Source of the DNA: Cupriavidus necator
GTDB taxonomy: Bacteria > Pseudomonadota > Gammaproteobacteria > Burkholderiales > Burkholderiaceae
Reading direction: 5' to 3'
Assembly: GCA_022041995.1 (NCBI GenBank)
Contig: CP074381.1
Span: forward strand, 2,046,001 to 2,110,000
Length of the DNA: 64,000 nt
Part shown: piece by piece, positions 8,940 to 17,868 of the stretch
How positions within the stretch are numbered: the stretch's first letter is position 1
Layout: each line of letters begins with the position of its first letter
Translations under genes and position numbers: made by a program
Notes under the pieces: model-generated
Database searches by the model: none
What the model saw: only the letters and a program-made list of their open reading frames with translations
Told to the model about the DNA's origin: nothing

Positions 8940-9867
8940 CTGTAATGTACAACCGCGATGACGCGTACAGTTGCGCCAGCGCGTTCCTGGCATCGACACC
9001 GCTCAGCCGGCCATACCCGACCAGCCTCCGCACGACGGCGCCGTTCTTCTGCTCCACCCAGGCCTGATCGTTCTTCTTGTAGGCTCGCGAACGCGTCTGA
9101 ACAAGGCCGCGTCCCTTGCAGTAGTCGAAGACGCTCTGGTTCATGAACGCACTGTCGTTGTCCGAGTCCACTCCAAGCATCGCGAATGGCAGATCAGCCG
9201 CCGCTTTCTCAAATCCTTCAATCACCAGCATCTGGTTACGCACTCGCATTGCCACACATTCGGTCCAGCCGCTGGCGATGTCGGTCAACGTGAGGGTGTG
9301 GACGAACTCACCGTCAGTCTTCGAGCCGCCGCAGTGTTCGACCATGTCGATCTCGAAGAAGCCCGGTGGTGGATCGCGCCACTCGGCGAAGGTACGCACC
9401 GGCACGCTGCGCCGGATGGCCGAGCCCACCCCCGTGCGTCGTTTGCGCTGCCCATCGATGTGCGCACGGGCGTTGGCCAGCAGGCGATCGATAGTCGCTG
9501 CGCTGACCTGAAGGAGTTTGGCCTTGACGACCGGATCCAGGTCGAGATGGCCGTGCCGCTCCATGGCATCAACCAGTTTCGGGACCAACGCCTTCAGTCG
9601 CTTGCCACAGACCCGGTCGGCCGCTTCCCACAACACCGTCAGCGCCTGGCGAACCGCCTCGTCATACAGCCGGCTGCGCTCGCGCGTCGCCTTGTCCGCG
9701 CCGGACTCTTTCCGCAACAGCCGGATGGCGTGTTTGCGGTGATAACCGGTCAGAGCCACGAACTCATCGAGAATCCTGCCCCGCTCACCGAACGTCGCGC
9801 TGCCATACCGCAAATGCAATGCTGCCACCAACTCCTTGCGTGTCGTCATGCTGATTTGCCTCGTCAC
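8940..9867 (-). pseudogene. Integrase-type (rve) transposase, C-terminally truncated
   Basis: The frame starting MTRQISMTTRKEL has an N-terminal helix-turn-helix (VALTGYHRKHAIRLLRK) and a full RNase H-like core with the acidic residues in FFEIDMVEHCGG, LGVDSDNDSAF and QAWVEQKNGAVVRRL. Related unclassified ISNCY-type transposases are about 400 residues or longer. Here the family sequence ends after about 309 residues (ALAQLYASSRLY), where the frame runs into the 37-bp IS3 tip. The catalytic core is intact but the C-terminal domain is gone, so activity is unlikely. Confidence 0.8.
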
Positions 9868-10045
9868 CTCGAGCCGCTCCCGCCGGACAATCCGACGGGT
9901 AGCAAACTACGTGAGGCAACAAGTCAGCGCGAGTTGCAATTCTGATGAGTCAATGCGCCGGCCAAGATGGTTGTCGCTGGACAGGCCGTCCTGCTTGACG
10001 CTATCTAGATATGCGCGCAAAACGCTGAACCGGCACCGCGATCAC

Positions 10046-10240
10046 CTATGGATGCTCGGTGGACATCTCATTGAAGTGCGTTACGAAGATCCTGAGGCTG
10101 CTGCCTTGGACGCTCGCACACTTGTGCTTCAGCAGGTCCATGAATACGGCGGTCCATTGATCTCCCGTCACCTCGACGAGCAAGCGCAAAGCGCTTTCGA
10201 TGCCACCTGCAAAAAGCTGTCTCGCTTCCTGTGCCCTCTG
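10046..10240 (-). pseudogene. Unrecognised gene fragment, 3' part only
   Basis: On the minus strand a frame without a start codon reads GGIESALRLLVEVTGDQWTA and continues with MDLLKHKCASVQGSSLRIFV to a TAG at 10046-10048. The composition is protein-like, unlike the shadow frames around it. It begins right at the dispersed 37-bp repeat (10241-10277), so the front was probably lost in that rearrangement. I cannot assign a family. Confidence 0.35.
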
Positions 10241-10277
10241 TGAACCACCTCAAACTACCCACAGATACTCCCGACGA
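10241..10277. repeat. 37-bp dispersed repeat, copy 2
   Basis: About 30 of 37 positions match 1221-1257 in the same orientation, with the common core CTACCCACAGAT. It abuts the truncated gene at 10046-10240 just as copy 1 abuts the truncated IS630 transposase. Confidence 0.55.
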
Positions 10278-10287
10278 TCCCAAAAAC

Positions 10288-10306
10288 GAAAACGCGCAAC
10301 CAGTTG
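10288..10306 (-). repeat. Dispersed 17-bp motif, copy 1
   Basis: The minus strand reads CAACTGGTTGCGCGTTT. The same motif with one different base occurs at 20328-20345 (plus strand) and 21480-21497 (minus strand), where the two copies flank an IS5 transposase as inverted repeats. This copy may be the left-over tip of a related element. Confidence 0.4.
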
Positions 10307-10449
10307 GTCCATAGCACGGGAACTCGTACCCATCCGGACAAAGCCATGCACATGGCCTCGCCGCGCTGGATCCGGGCTTTCACGATCATCGCCGCGACTA
10401 CCGCCAGACGCCGATTACTCTCCGATGTGGTTCGGAAACGCGAACAGGG

Positions 10450-11880
10450 TCACTCGGTCGCCCAGCCGCCGCCGAGCGCGAGATACAGCTTCACCGTCGC
10501 CAGCGCGGCGTCTGTCTGCGCCTGGGTAAGCGCATCTTCCCGCTGCAACGCGTCGATCCGCGCATCAAGGACCTCCTGCAACGTGCGTTGTCCGCCTTCG
10601 TACAACCGCCGCACGCTCTGCGCATTGCGCCGGGCGAGATCGAGCGACGCGTTCAGGCGGAGGCTGCGAGCGTCGAATCCGTGGCGCACTCCATATGCGT
10701 TGGCCACTTCTTCGAGCGTTCGAAGCACCGTTTTGTCATGCTGCGCGAGCGCGGCCTGCAAACGCGCATCGTTCGCGGCGACGTTGGCGCGCAGGCGCCC
10801 AGCATTGAAGATTGGCAGATCGGCACCAATGCCGATGAGCCCACCGGTGCCGGACAAGCCCGGTAGCCCGTCGAGATGCACATGCCCGTAGAGGCCAATG
10901 AACGTCAGATAGAAGCGCGGCAGGAGATCGGCTTTGGCGCTGCCAAGTCGCGCCGCCTGCGCACGCACGAGTGCCGCGCTCGCCCGCACGTCAGGACGGC
11001 GTTCGAGGACAGACGATGGGACTTCGCCCGACGGCACAGCCGGAATCGTCAACGGACCGGGCGGCCCGAGCGGCGAGGCCTCCTGCGCTGCACGGCCTGT
11101 GAGCACGGCGAGACGCCTTTCGCGCACGGAGATCGCGCTCGTCAGGGGTGGCCGCTGGGCCTCGCGCTGTGCAATCTGGTCATCGATCCGATCAACGTCA
11201 TAACGCGTTGCCTGACCGGCTGTGAAACGTGCATCAACATAGCGCCGCAACGCCCGCAACGTGATAATGCTGCGGTCGAGCACACCCAGCCGGCGTTGTA
11301 ACCCGCGCGCTTCAATATAGTTTTGCGTGACTTCCCCGGCGATCGCGATACGCGTGCCGCGTAGCCGCTCCAGCGCCGAGTCAGCCATCGCCGTAGCTGC
11401 CTCGGCGTCAATCGTGCGGCGCCCGAACAGGTCGACTTCCCAGATCGCGGTCACGCCGCCCGCCCAGGCGTCGAGGTCGGGCGAATCGTCGGGTGCAATC
11501 TGCAGATTGCGCAGGTTGCCAAACGCGTGCGCGGCGCCGGCCTGCGCGGACAGCGACGGGTAGCGCGCCGAATCGGCCACCGCCGCGATCGCGCGCGCCT
11601 CGAGCACGCGCGCCTGCGCAGTAAGCAAATCGTCGTTCGCGCGCAAGGAGGCATCAACATAGGCAGTCAGTGCGGGGGCCTGCCACGCCTGCCACCAGTT
11701 CTCGAGGTCGGCGGAAGCGGTGTCCGCCGGGGGCGCTTCCGCGAACGCAGCGGGCGCGGCGCGCGACGGCGGCACCTCTACCTTCACTAGCGAGCTGCAG
11801 CCGATGAGCGTGGCCGCAAAACACAGCGCCCAGAAGAGCACTGGCGCGGAATGAGTCGACGGGTAGCGTGGACGGATCAT
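10450..11880 (-). CDS. Outer-membrane efflux lipoprotein, NodT/OprM type
   Basis: The 476-residue protein has a lipoprotein signal (LIGCSSL, lipidated Cys at about residue 28) followed by the two outer-membrane-efflux repeats of the TolC superfamily, with the typical blocks WWQAWQAPAL, YPSLSAQAG, WEVDLFGR near the first repeat and LLPRFYLT and LPIFNAGR in the second. It would form the outer-membrane channel of a tripartite pump. It is the last gene of a four-gene minus-strand operon, six bases after the ABC permease gene, so it very probably serves that ABC exporter rather than an RND pump. Confidence 0.92.
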   Translation of the reverse strand: MIRPRYPSTHSAPVLFWALCFAATLIGCSSLVKVEVPPSRAAPAAFAEAPPADTASADLENWWQAWQAPALTAYVDASLRANDDLLTAQARVLEARAIAAVADSARYPSLSAQAGAAHAFGNLRNLQIAPDDSPDLDAWAGGVTAIWEVDLFGRRTIDAEAATAMADSALERLRGTRIAIAGEVTQNYIEARGLQRRLGVLDRSIITLRALRRYVDARFTAGQATRYDVDRIDDQIAQREAQRPPLTSAISVRERRLAVLTGRAAQEASPLGPPGPLTIPAVPSGEVPSSVLERRPDVRASAALVRAQAARLGSAKADLLPRFYLTFIGLYGHVHLDGLPGLSGTGGLIGIGADLPIFNAGRLRANVAANDARLQAALAQHDKTVLRTLEEVANAYGVRHGFDARSLRLNASLDLARRNAQSVRRLYEGGQRTLQEVLDARIDALQREDALTQAQTDAALATVKLYLALGGGWATE

Positions 11881-11886
11881 CGAGGT

Positions 11887-13014
11887 TCAGCCTTGTTGCG
11901 CGAGCATGGAGCGAAAGCGCGTGAGCGCGAGCAGCAGAAAGAGAGCGCCTGCGGTGCTGACGCCGGCAATCTGCGGCCAGACGATATCGAAGCCCGCGCC
12001 ACGAAACAGAATGGCCTGGGTCAGCGATACGAACTGCGTGGTCGGCAGCAGCTTCACCAATGGCTGCATTGCGATCGGCATGCTTTGCACCGGCGTCGCG
12101 GCGCCCGATAGAAGATACGCGACGGCATAAGTCGGCACCGTGAGCAGGCCGAACTGTGGCATGGCGGGCGCGAGCGTCGCCAGCCACATGCCGAGCGCCG
12201 TTACGGAAAACAGATATAGCGCAGTACTGAGCGCGAAGAGCCCGAACGAGCCCTGCAGCGGTACGCGCAGCCACAGATTGACCACAAGCACGAGCGACAG
12301 CAGCGAAACCGCGAAGATGACGAGGCCATTGGCGAGGATCTTTGCGACGGCGATCTCGCTCGCACGCACGGGCATCACGAGCAGGTGCTCGATCGTGCCG
12401 TGCTCGCGCTCGCGGATCACGGCCGCGCCTACGAGAATGATCGACAGGACAGTGACGTTGACGACGATCTGCATGGTCGAAGTGAACCAGTACGATTCGG
12501 TGTTCGGATTGAACAGAACATGCACGACAGCGCGTGCGGGCAATTGCGCCTCGGCGTTGCGTGCACGCAGGAATGCGAGCGTTTCAGTAACAAAGATCTG
12601 CTGCAGATACGTGGTGCCAAGTCCCGCCTGGGTCATCGCAGTCGCGTCGACGAGCACCTGCACACTCGGTTCATGGCCGGCGAGCACGTCGGCCTCGAAG
12701 CGAGGAGGAATCTCGATGGCGAAAATATACGTGCCGCGATCGAGCGCCGAGTTGATGTCGCGCCGGTCCACATTGACAGGTGGCTTGAAGTACGGAGGCT
12801 GGACGGCAACGCGTAGCCGCCGCGAAAGCTCCGAGTGATCGGCGTCGACGATGGCGACCGACGCGTTCGAGACTTCCGCCTTGATGCCTTTCGCCACCGA
12901 ATACACGGCGAAGGTGAACGCGAACACTATCAACGCCATGAGTGTGGGGTCGCCGAACAGGCTGAAGATTTCCTTTCGTGCGAGCCGGGCGACGTTGCGA
13001 AACCATTGCAGCAT
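11887..13014 (-). CDS. yhhJ: ABC-2 type permease, YhhJ-like
   Basis: The 375-residue protein shows the ABC-2 layout: one N-terminal membrane helix (PTLMALIVFAFTFAVY), a large periplasmic domain of about 140 residues, then five C-terminal helices with the conserved block REREHGTIEHLLVMPV. It pairs with the permease half fused to RbbA to form the transport path (family knowledge of yhiI-rbbA-yhhJ operons). The gene lies three bases after the RbbA-like gene and six bases before the outer-membrane factor, so all are translated from one message. Confidence 0.9.
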   Translation of the reverse strand: MLQWFRNVARLARKEIFSLFGDPTLMALIVFAFTFAVYSVAKGIKAEVSNASVAIVDADHSELSRRLRVAVQPPYFKPPVNVDRRDINSALDRGTYIFAIEIPPRFEADVLAGHEPSVQVLVDATAMTQAGLGTTYLQQIFVTETLAFLRARNAEAQLPARAVVHVLFNPNTESYWFTSTMQIVVNVTVLSIILVGAAVIREREHGTIEHLLVMPVRASEIAVAKILANGLVIFAVSLLSLVLVVNLWLRVPLQGSFGLFALSTALYLFSVTALGMWLATLAPAMPQFGLLTVPTYAVAYLLSGAATPVQSMPIAMQPLVKLLPTTQFVSLTQAILFRGAGFDIVWPQIAGVSTAGALFLLLALTRFRSMLAQQG

Positions 13015-13017
13015 CGC

Positions 13018-15828
13018 CTATGTCTCCTGCTTCGAGAGCAGGCACCACGCGCCGATCAGATAGGCGAGCGCGAAGCCGAGCAACGCGATGTACATCGTGC
13101 CGAAACTGTCCGCGCCGAGTCCCTTCGTAAAGCTGCCGAGGCTCACGAGCTGGAACCATGACGACGGAAAGCCCACGCCGACCCAATAGCTGCTGCCTGT
13201 GAGTGTCGAGACGGGATAGAGCAGCCCCGAAAAATTCACGGATGGAATCAGGCAGAGGATCGCCGTGCCGAAGATCGCCGCGACCTGCGAGCGAACGAAC
13301 GCCGATACGAGCAAGCCGAGTCCCGTGGCCGCTAGCACGAACAATAGCGCGCCGATGGTAAGCGCGACGAACGAGCCTTTCAGCGGAACGTGCAGCACCG
13401 ACACAGTCAGCACGACGAGCAACAGGTAGCTCAGCATCGCAAGCGCCGCATACGGCATCTGCTTGCCGAGCAGATATTCGCCGACGCGAGCGGGCGACGC
13501 ATAAAGGTTCGTGATCGAACCCATTTCCTTTTCCCGCACGACGCCGAGCGCGGTCAGCATCGTGGGAATCAGGATCAGGGCGAGCATGATGATGCCAGGG
13601 GTGATCGCGTAGATGCTGCGGAACGTCTCGTTGTAGACGAAGCGCGTCTCGGTGCTCATCGGCAGTGCGGATTGCACAACCGGCGCGCGTGCCATCTGAA
13701 CGCAGACGTAGCGAAGCAACACGGCGTTCACGTAGGTGTCGATCGTAGCGCCGGGAAATGGACTCGATCCATCCACGTAGAAAGCGACCTCGGGACGCCG
13801 TCCGGCCAGCAGGTCGCGACCGAAGCCGGGCGGGATGTCCACGACGAGTTGCACGTCGGCACTGCGCAAGAGACGCAGCGCGTCCTCGGCACTGCGCGTC
13901 TCGCCCGAAGGCACGAAATAGTGCGAGCCGGCGAACTGCTCGATCAGCTCTCGGCTCGCGACAGTGCGATCGCGGTCGAGTGTGGCGAAGCGCACGTTGT
14001 CGACGTCGAATGAGACACTCCATGCAGCGGCCAGCAGCAGGACGATCGGGCCGAGCAACGCGAACGCGAGTCGTAGCCGGTCGCGCGCGAGTTCGAGCGT
14101 TTCGCGGCGCGCGAATGCCCAGATACGAGCGAGCGCGGGCATCGCCGACAGTGCTCGGGATATCGTGCTGGCTATTGCCCCCGCGTGGCGCGTGTGGCGG
14201 GGCGAATCGCCAGCGTCGAGCGCTGGTGTGGTGGCTGCCTTCGTCAGTTCAGCTGATTGTGCCTCGCCGCGCTGCGCGTCCTCGAGCCACGCGACGAACG
14301 CGTCTTCGAGCGTTGCCGCATGGCGCGCTTCCCGCAGCGCCTGTGGCGTTCCGACCGCGAGGACACGCCCCCGATGCATGAACGAGATGCGGTCACAGCG
14401 CGCGGCCTCGTTCATGAAATGTGTCGAGATGAAGATAGTTACATGTGCTTCGCGCGAAAGCCGGGTCAAGTGCCTCCAGAACATGTCGCGTGCACCGGGA
14501 TCGACGCCCGAAGTTGGCTCATCGAGGATCAACACTTCCGGCCCGTGGAGACAGGCGGCGGCCAGTTGTAGCCGCTGGCGGATGCCGAGTGAGAGGCTAG
14601 CCGGGCGCGCGTCGGCACACGGACCGAGGTCGAAGTCCAAGAGCGCACCAGCGACGGCGCGCGTCGCATGATTGCCCTCCATGCGATAGAGTCTGGCATG
14701 CAGGTCGAGATTCTGACGCACGCTCAACTCTTCGTAGAGCGAGAACGACTGCGACATGTAGCCCACCTTCATACGGGTGACCATGTCGCTCGCCCGGACA
14801 GGTTTGCCGAGCAGCATTGCCGTGCCTTCTGTCGCGTCCAGCAGGCCCGTCAGCATTTTCATCGTGGTCGTCTTGCCGCAACCGTTCGAGCCGAGAAAGC
14901 CAAAAATTTCGCTGCGTTCGATGCGAAAGCTCACATGATCAACCGCGACGAACGAGCCGAAGTGACGTGTGAGGCCGTCGGCCTCGATTGCAGGCGGCCC
15001 TTCGGCTGGCTGGAGCGGCGGAATGGCCTGTGCACCGGTACCAGCCCGCTTGTACGCCGGCAGGAGCGAGACATAGGCAGATTCGAGGTCCTGTGTGCCG
15101 GCGCGCCGCAGCACGGCGGCGGTGCTGTCACTGACCACAACACGGCCATCGTCCATGCCTACCAGATGCTCGAACCGTTGTGCCTCTTCCATATAAGCCG
15201 TCGCCACGATGACGCTCATGCGTTGATGCTCGCGGCGCAAGTCGTCGACTAGTGTCCAGAATCGCCGCCGCGAGAGCGGATCAACGCCAGTGGTGGGCTC
15301 ATCGAGAATCAGCAGATCGGGGTTGTGCACGAGGGCGCAGCACAAGCCCAGCTTTTGCTTCATGCCGCCGGACAACTTGCGGGCAGGCCGGTCGAGAAAG
15401 GGAGCAAGACCCGTCGCGTCGAGCAACCGCGCGATGCGTCGCGCGCGCTCGCGGTCTGCGAGTCCGAACAGCCGCGCGAAGAAGTCGACGTTTTCGTGGA
15501 CCGACAGCGTTGGATAGAGATTGCGCCCCAGCCCCTGCGGCATGAACGCAATGCGCGGCAGGATGCGGTCTCGCGCCGCGCGCACTCGCAAATCCGCGCC
15601 GAGCACCTTGATTTCGCCACGTTGCACGCGCTTGACCCCGGAGATAAGGCCAAGCAACGTAGACTTGCCGACGCCGTCCGGACCAATCACGCCAATTGTG
15701 GTGCCCGCTGGCAATACCAGTGAGACATCATCGAGCGAGCGCGTCGCGCCGTATTCGTGCGACACACCGGTGATGCGAATCGCCTCGGCATCATAGCCAG
15801 GCCCTGCGCCTTCGCCTCCCAGCGCCAT
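13018..15828 (-). CDS. rbbA: RbbA-like ABC transporter: two ATPase domains fused to a permease
   Basis: The 936-residue protein has two nucleotide-binding domains in tandem: Walker A GPDGVGKST (about residue 50) with signature LSGGMKQKLG and Walker B LLILDEPTTGVD; then Walker A GSNGCGKTT (about residue 315) with the altered signature LSLGIRQRL and Walker B VLILDEPTSGVD. The C-terminal 370 residues form an ABC-2 permease with the REKEMGSITNLYASP block. E. coli RbbA (YhiH) has this architecture and was reported as ribosome-associated, but the operon context fits an exporter. It starts three bases after the HlyD-type gene stop. Confidence 0.92.
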   Translation of the reverse strand: MALGGEGAGPGYDAEAIRITGVSHEYGATRSLDDVSLVLPAGTTIGVIGPDGVGKSTLLGLISGVKRVQRGEIKVLGADLRVRAARDRILPRIAFMPQGLGRNLYPTLSVHENVDFFARLFGLADRERARRIARLLDATGLAPFLDRPARKLSGGMKQKLGLCCALVHNPDLLILDEPTTGVDPLSRRRFWTLVDDLRREHQRMSVIVATAYMEEAQRFEHLVGMDDGRVVVSDSTAAVLRRAGTQDLESAYVSLLPAYKRAGTGAQAIPPLQPAEGPPAIEADGLTRHFGSFVAVDHVSFRIERSEIFGFLGSNGCGKTTTMKMLTGLLDATEGTAMLLGKPVRASDMVTRMKVGYMSQSFSLYEELSVRQNLDLHARLYRMEGNHATRAVAGALLDFDLGPCADARPASLSLGIRQRLQLAAACLHGPEVLILDEPTSGVDPGARDMFWRHLTRLSREAHVTIFISTHFMNEAARCDRISFMHRGRVLAVGTPQALREARHAATLEDAFVAWLEDAQRGEAQSAELTKAATTPALDAGDSPRHTRHAGAIASTISRALSAMPALARIWAFARRETLELARDRLRLAFALLGPIVLLLAAAWSVSFDVDNVRFATLDRDRTVASRELIEQFAGSHYFVPSGETRSAEDALRLLRSADVQLVVDIPPGFGRDLLAGRRPEVAFYVDGSSPFPGATIDTYVNAVLLRYVCVQMARAPVVQSALPMSTETRFVYNETFRSIYAITPGIIMLALILIPTMLTALGVVREKEMGSITNLYASPARVGEYLLGKQMPYAALAMLSYLLLVVLTVSVLHVPLKGSFVALTIGALLFVLAATGLGLLVSAFVRSQVAAIFGTAILCLIPSVNFSGLLYPVSTLTGSSYWVGVGFPSSWFQLVSLGSFTKGLGADSFGTMYIALLGFALAYLIGAWCLLSKQET

Positions 15829-15831
15829 CGT

Positions 15832-16812
15832 CTAACTCCCGCGCACGGCGAGCGCCCGGGGCCAGGGCTGCGAAGGATCGATTCGCACATAGCCTTCGCC
15901 TGTCATGCCGCCTTTCAGGCGCGACGCGAGCTTGCGCGCGACGTCGAGCGGTAGCTGGAGTTTGACGCGGTACATCAGCTTTGCTCGCTCACTAGCGGTT
16001 TCGACGTACTTGGGCGTAAACTGCGCGTCGTCCGAGACATACTCGATGCGCGCCGCGATAGGCTCGTGAGGGAATGCGTCGAGCACGATGCGCGCGTCAG
16101 CGCCGACTGCTAGCTCGCCCGCCTGCGGACCCGGCAGAAAAATCGCGAAATAGATGTCGTCGGGGTTGAGCATCGACACCACGCGGCCGCCGGCGGGCAG
16201 GACCGTGCCGACTTCGACCACGCGATACTCGACGCGGCCCGCGAGCGGCGCGCGTAGCGTCGTGTCGGCAAGTACGGCCTGAAACCGCGCGATCTGGGCG
16301 TCGGCTTCCTCAACGGCGGCTTGGGCTTCCGTGCGCGCTGCGCGCGTCGCGCCTTCGCCCGCGTGCGCGCCTTCCAGCGCGAGCCGGCGGCGATCGCGCT
16401 CTACGGCCGAAATCTGCGAAGCGTCGAATAGTTTCTCCGCCTGCGAGACTTCGAGCCGCGCGAGCCGTACTTGGGCGACGCTTGCATCGAGCTGGGCGGC
16501 CGCGCGGATGGCAGCACCAACCGCGCGTTCACGGGCCGCCTTTGCCGCGTCGAGCTGGGCGCGCAGTTCGTCGTTGTCCTCGCGTGCAACGACGGCGTCA
16601 GCTACGAGCACGTCGCCTTCATGTACGGGCAGATCGACGATGCGGCCGCCATACTTGACGGCGACGTCGACCCGCGCGAGTTCGAGCCGTCCGTTTGCGT
16701 GGACCACGTAGTCCGGCAGGGCGCGCCCCCGGTCGCGCTCCCAGACGATTCCCGTGCCGATCACGGCAATGAGCGCGATTGCTGCGAGCGCCCATCCAAT
16801 ACTCTTCTTCAT
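15832..16812 (-). CDS. yhiI: Membrane-fusion (HlyD/EmrA-type) periplasmic adaptor, YhiI-like
   Basis: The 326-residue protein has one N-terminal membrane helix (GWALAAIALIAVIGTGIVW), a lipoyl-like half-motif (GRIVDLPVHEGDVLVADAVV), an alpha-helical hairpin rich in Ala, Arg and Glu (about residues 90-185), and a second lipoyl half (APLAGRVEYRVVEVGTVLPAG). It would bridge the inner-membrane ABC complex to the outer-membrane channel. It is the first gene of the operon; the promoter must lie within 16813-16970, where I see no local regulator gene. Confidence 0.9.
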   Translation of the reverse strand: MKKSIGWALAAIALIAVIGTGIVWERDRGRALPDYVVHANGRLELARVDVAVKYGGRIVDLPVHEGDVLVADAVVAREDNDELRAQLDAAKAARERAVGAAIRAAAQLDASVAQVRLARLEVSQAEKLFDASQISAVERDRRRLALEGAHAGEGATRAARTEAQAAVEEADAQIARFQAVLADTTLRAPLAGRVEYRVVEVGTVLPAGGRVVSMLNPDDIYFAIFLPGPQAGELAVGADARIVLDAFPHEPIAARIEYVSDDAQFTPKYVETASERAKLMYRVKLQLPLDVARKLASRLKGGMTGEGYVRIDPSQPWPRALAVRGS

Positions 16813-16974
16813 CGGCTACCTTTGAATGTGCTGAATGTTTTCCGCGACATCTGAGACACGAATATATGCTTGCCCATAATTTCTAGAGCTGCAGATAGTC
16901 GATGCCTTTCGCGATGGGCATCCGAACGGATCTGTCGCCATAAGGCGGTCTGCTATGCTGACGGGCCTTAATGC

Positions 16975-17814
16975 GTGACTTGGTCGATGACCGAGAAGCT
17001 GAGTCCGGGTGTGGCAAAAGTACTCAAACGGTTGCATTACCCGCTGGACATGATGTTGCTGTGCGTTCGGTGGTACGTGGCCTATCCGCTGAGCCTGCGT
17101 CATCTCGAACAGATGATGGCCGAGCGCGGGATTGCGGTCGATCATTCGACCGTTCATCGTTGGGCACTCAAACTGTTGCCCGTCCTGGAGAAGGCGTTTC
17201 GGCGGTGCAAACGGAGGGTCGGCAGGAGCTGGAGGATGGAAGAGTGAAATACAAAGCAAACTGCTGGCACGGTGGAACGGTGTCGCCTTTGTTCGAAACG
17301 ACACTTCAGCGGAGAGCCGGATGCGCTGAGAGGCGCACGTCCGGTTCGGGGAGGAGAGGCAGGGAAATAGTTCGACTACGCCCTGTCTCTTACTCCACTT
17401 CGAATCAGGGGTGAGTGGCGGTATCTCTACCGGGCTGTCGACAAGGCAGGCAGCACCGTTGATTTTCTGCTGCGAGCCCGACGGGACAAGGCTGCGGCCT
17501 GGGCCTATTTCGAAAAGGCAATCGACCAGAATGGCGAACCCGAGACCGTGACGATCGATAAGAGCGGATCGAATCTGGCTGCCTTGCAAGCGATCAACGC
17601 CAGGCGGGAGGCGCCGATCAGGGTCCGTCAGAAAAAATATCTGAACAAGGATGGAGAGAGTGCCCTATCGCCATCGTTCATCTGGCCTTTGCGAATCATA
17701 TGCATGGTCTCGATTCCACCCAGAATGATGCGTGCGCAATGAAAATTCTTGAATCCCATCATTGGGCGGATGCGACGCTTGATGGCCCGGTGATCCTGTT
17801 CGACAATGTTGTCC
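16975..17814 (+). pseudogene. IS6-family transposase, interrupted by intron relic and carrying an inverted 3' segment
   Basis: The N-terminal part (MTEKLSPGVAKVLKRLHYPL, then the helix-turn-helix DHSTVHRWALKLLPVLEKAF) runs to GRSWRMEE at 17244. About 150 bases of group II intron follow. The family sequence resumes at about 17399 (IRGEWRYLYRAVDKAG, then TVTIDKSGSNLAAL) up to KKYLN at 17647. The expected continuation NIVEQDHRAIKRR is present but on the opposite strand: reading from 17813 back to about 17648 the minus strand gives NIVEQDHRAIKRRIRPMMGF and IETMHMIRKGQM. The C-terminus has thus been inverted in place. The gene cannot make transposase. Confidence 0.85.
17246..17398 (+). ncRNA. Group II intron relic (domains V and VI only)
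   Basis: Positions 17314-17347 form a 34-nt domain V: the two strands GAGCCGGATGCG and CGCACGTCCGGTTC pair, with the catalytic AGC near the 5' side and a GNRA-type loop. Positions 17350-17398 form a domain VI-like hairpin (GAGAGGCAGGG pairing with CCCTGTCTCT) with an unpaired A near the 3' end. The 5' domains and the reverse-transcriptase/maturase gene are absent, so the intron can neither splice nor move. It sits inside the IS6 transposase frame, and the exon resumes directly after its 3' end. Confidence 0.8.
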
Positions 17815-17868
17815 TCTATAGTTCGGCGCTCTCGCCGCTCAGCTTCCTTATTGCGACAGTACCCTTAG

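Noticed and set aside
16816-17589. Minus-strand open frame of 257 residues
   Set aside because: It runs antisense through the IS6 transposase and intron relic and has no family features.
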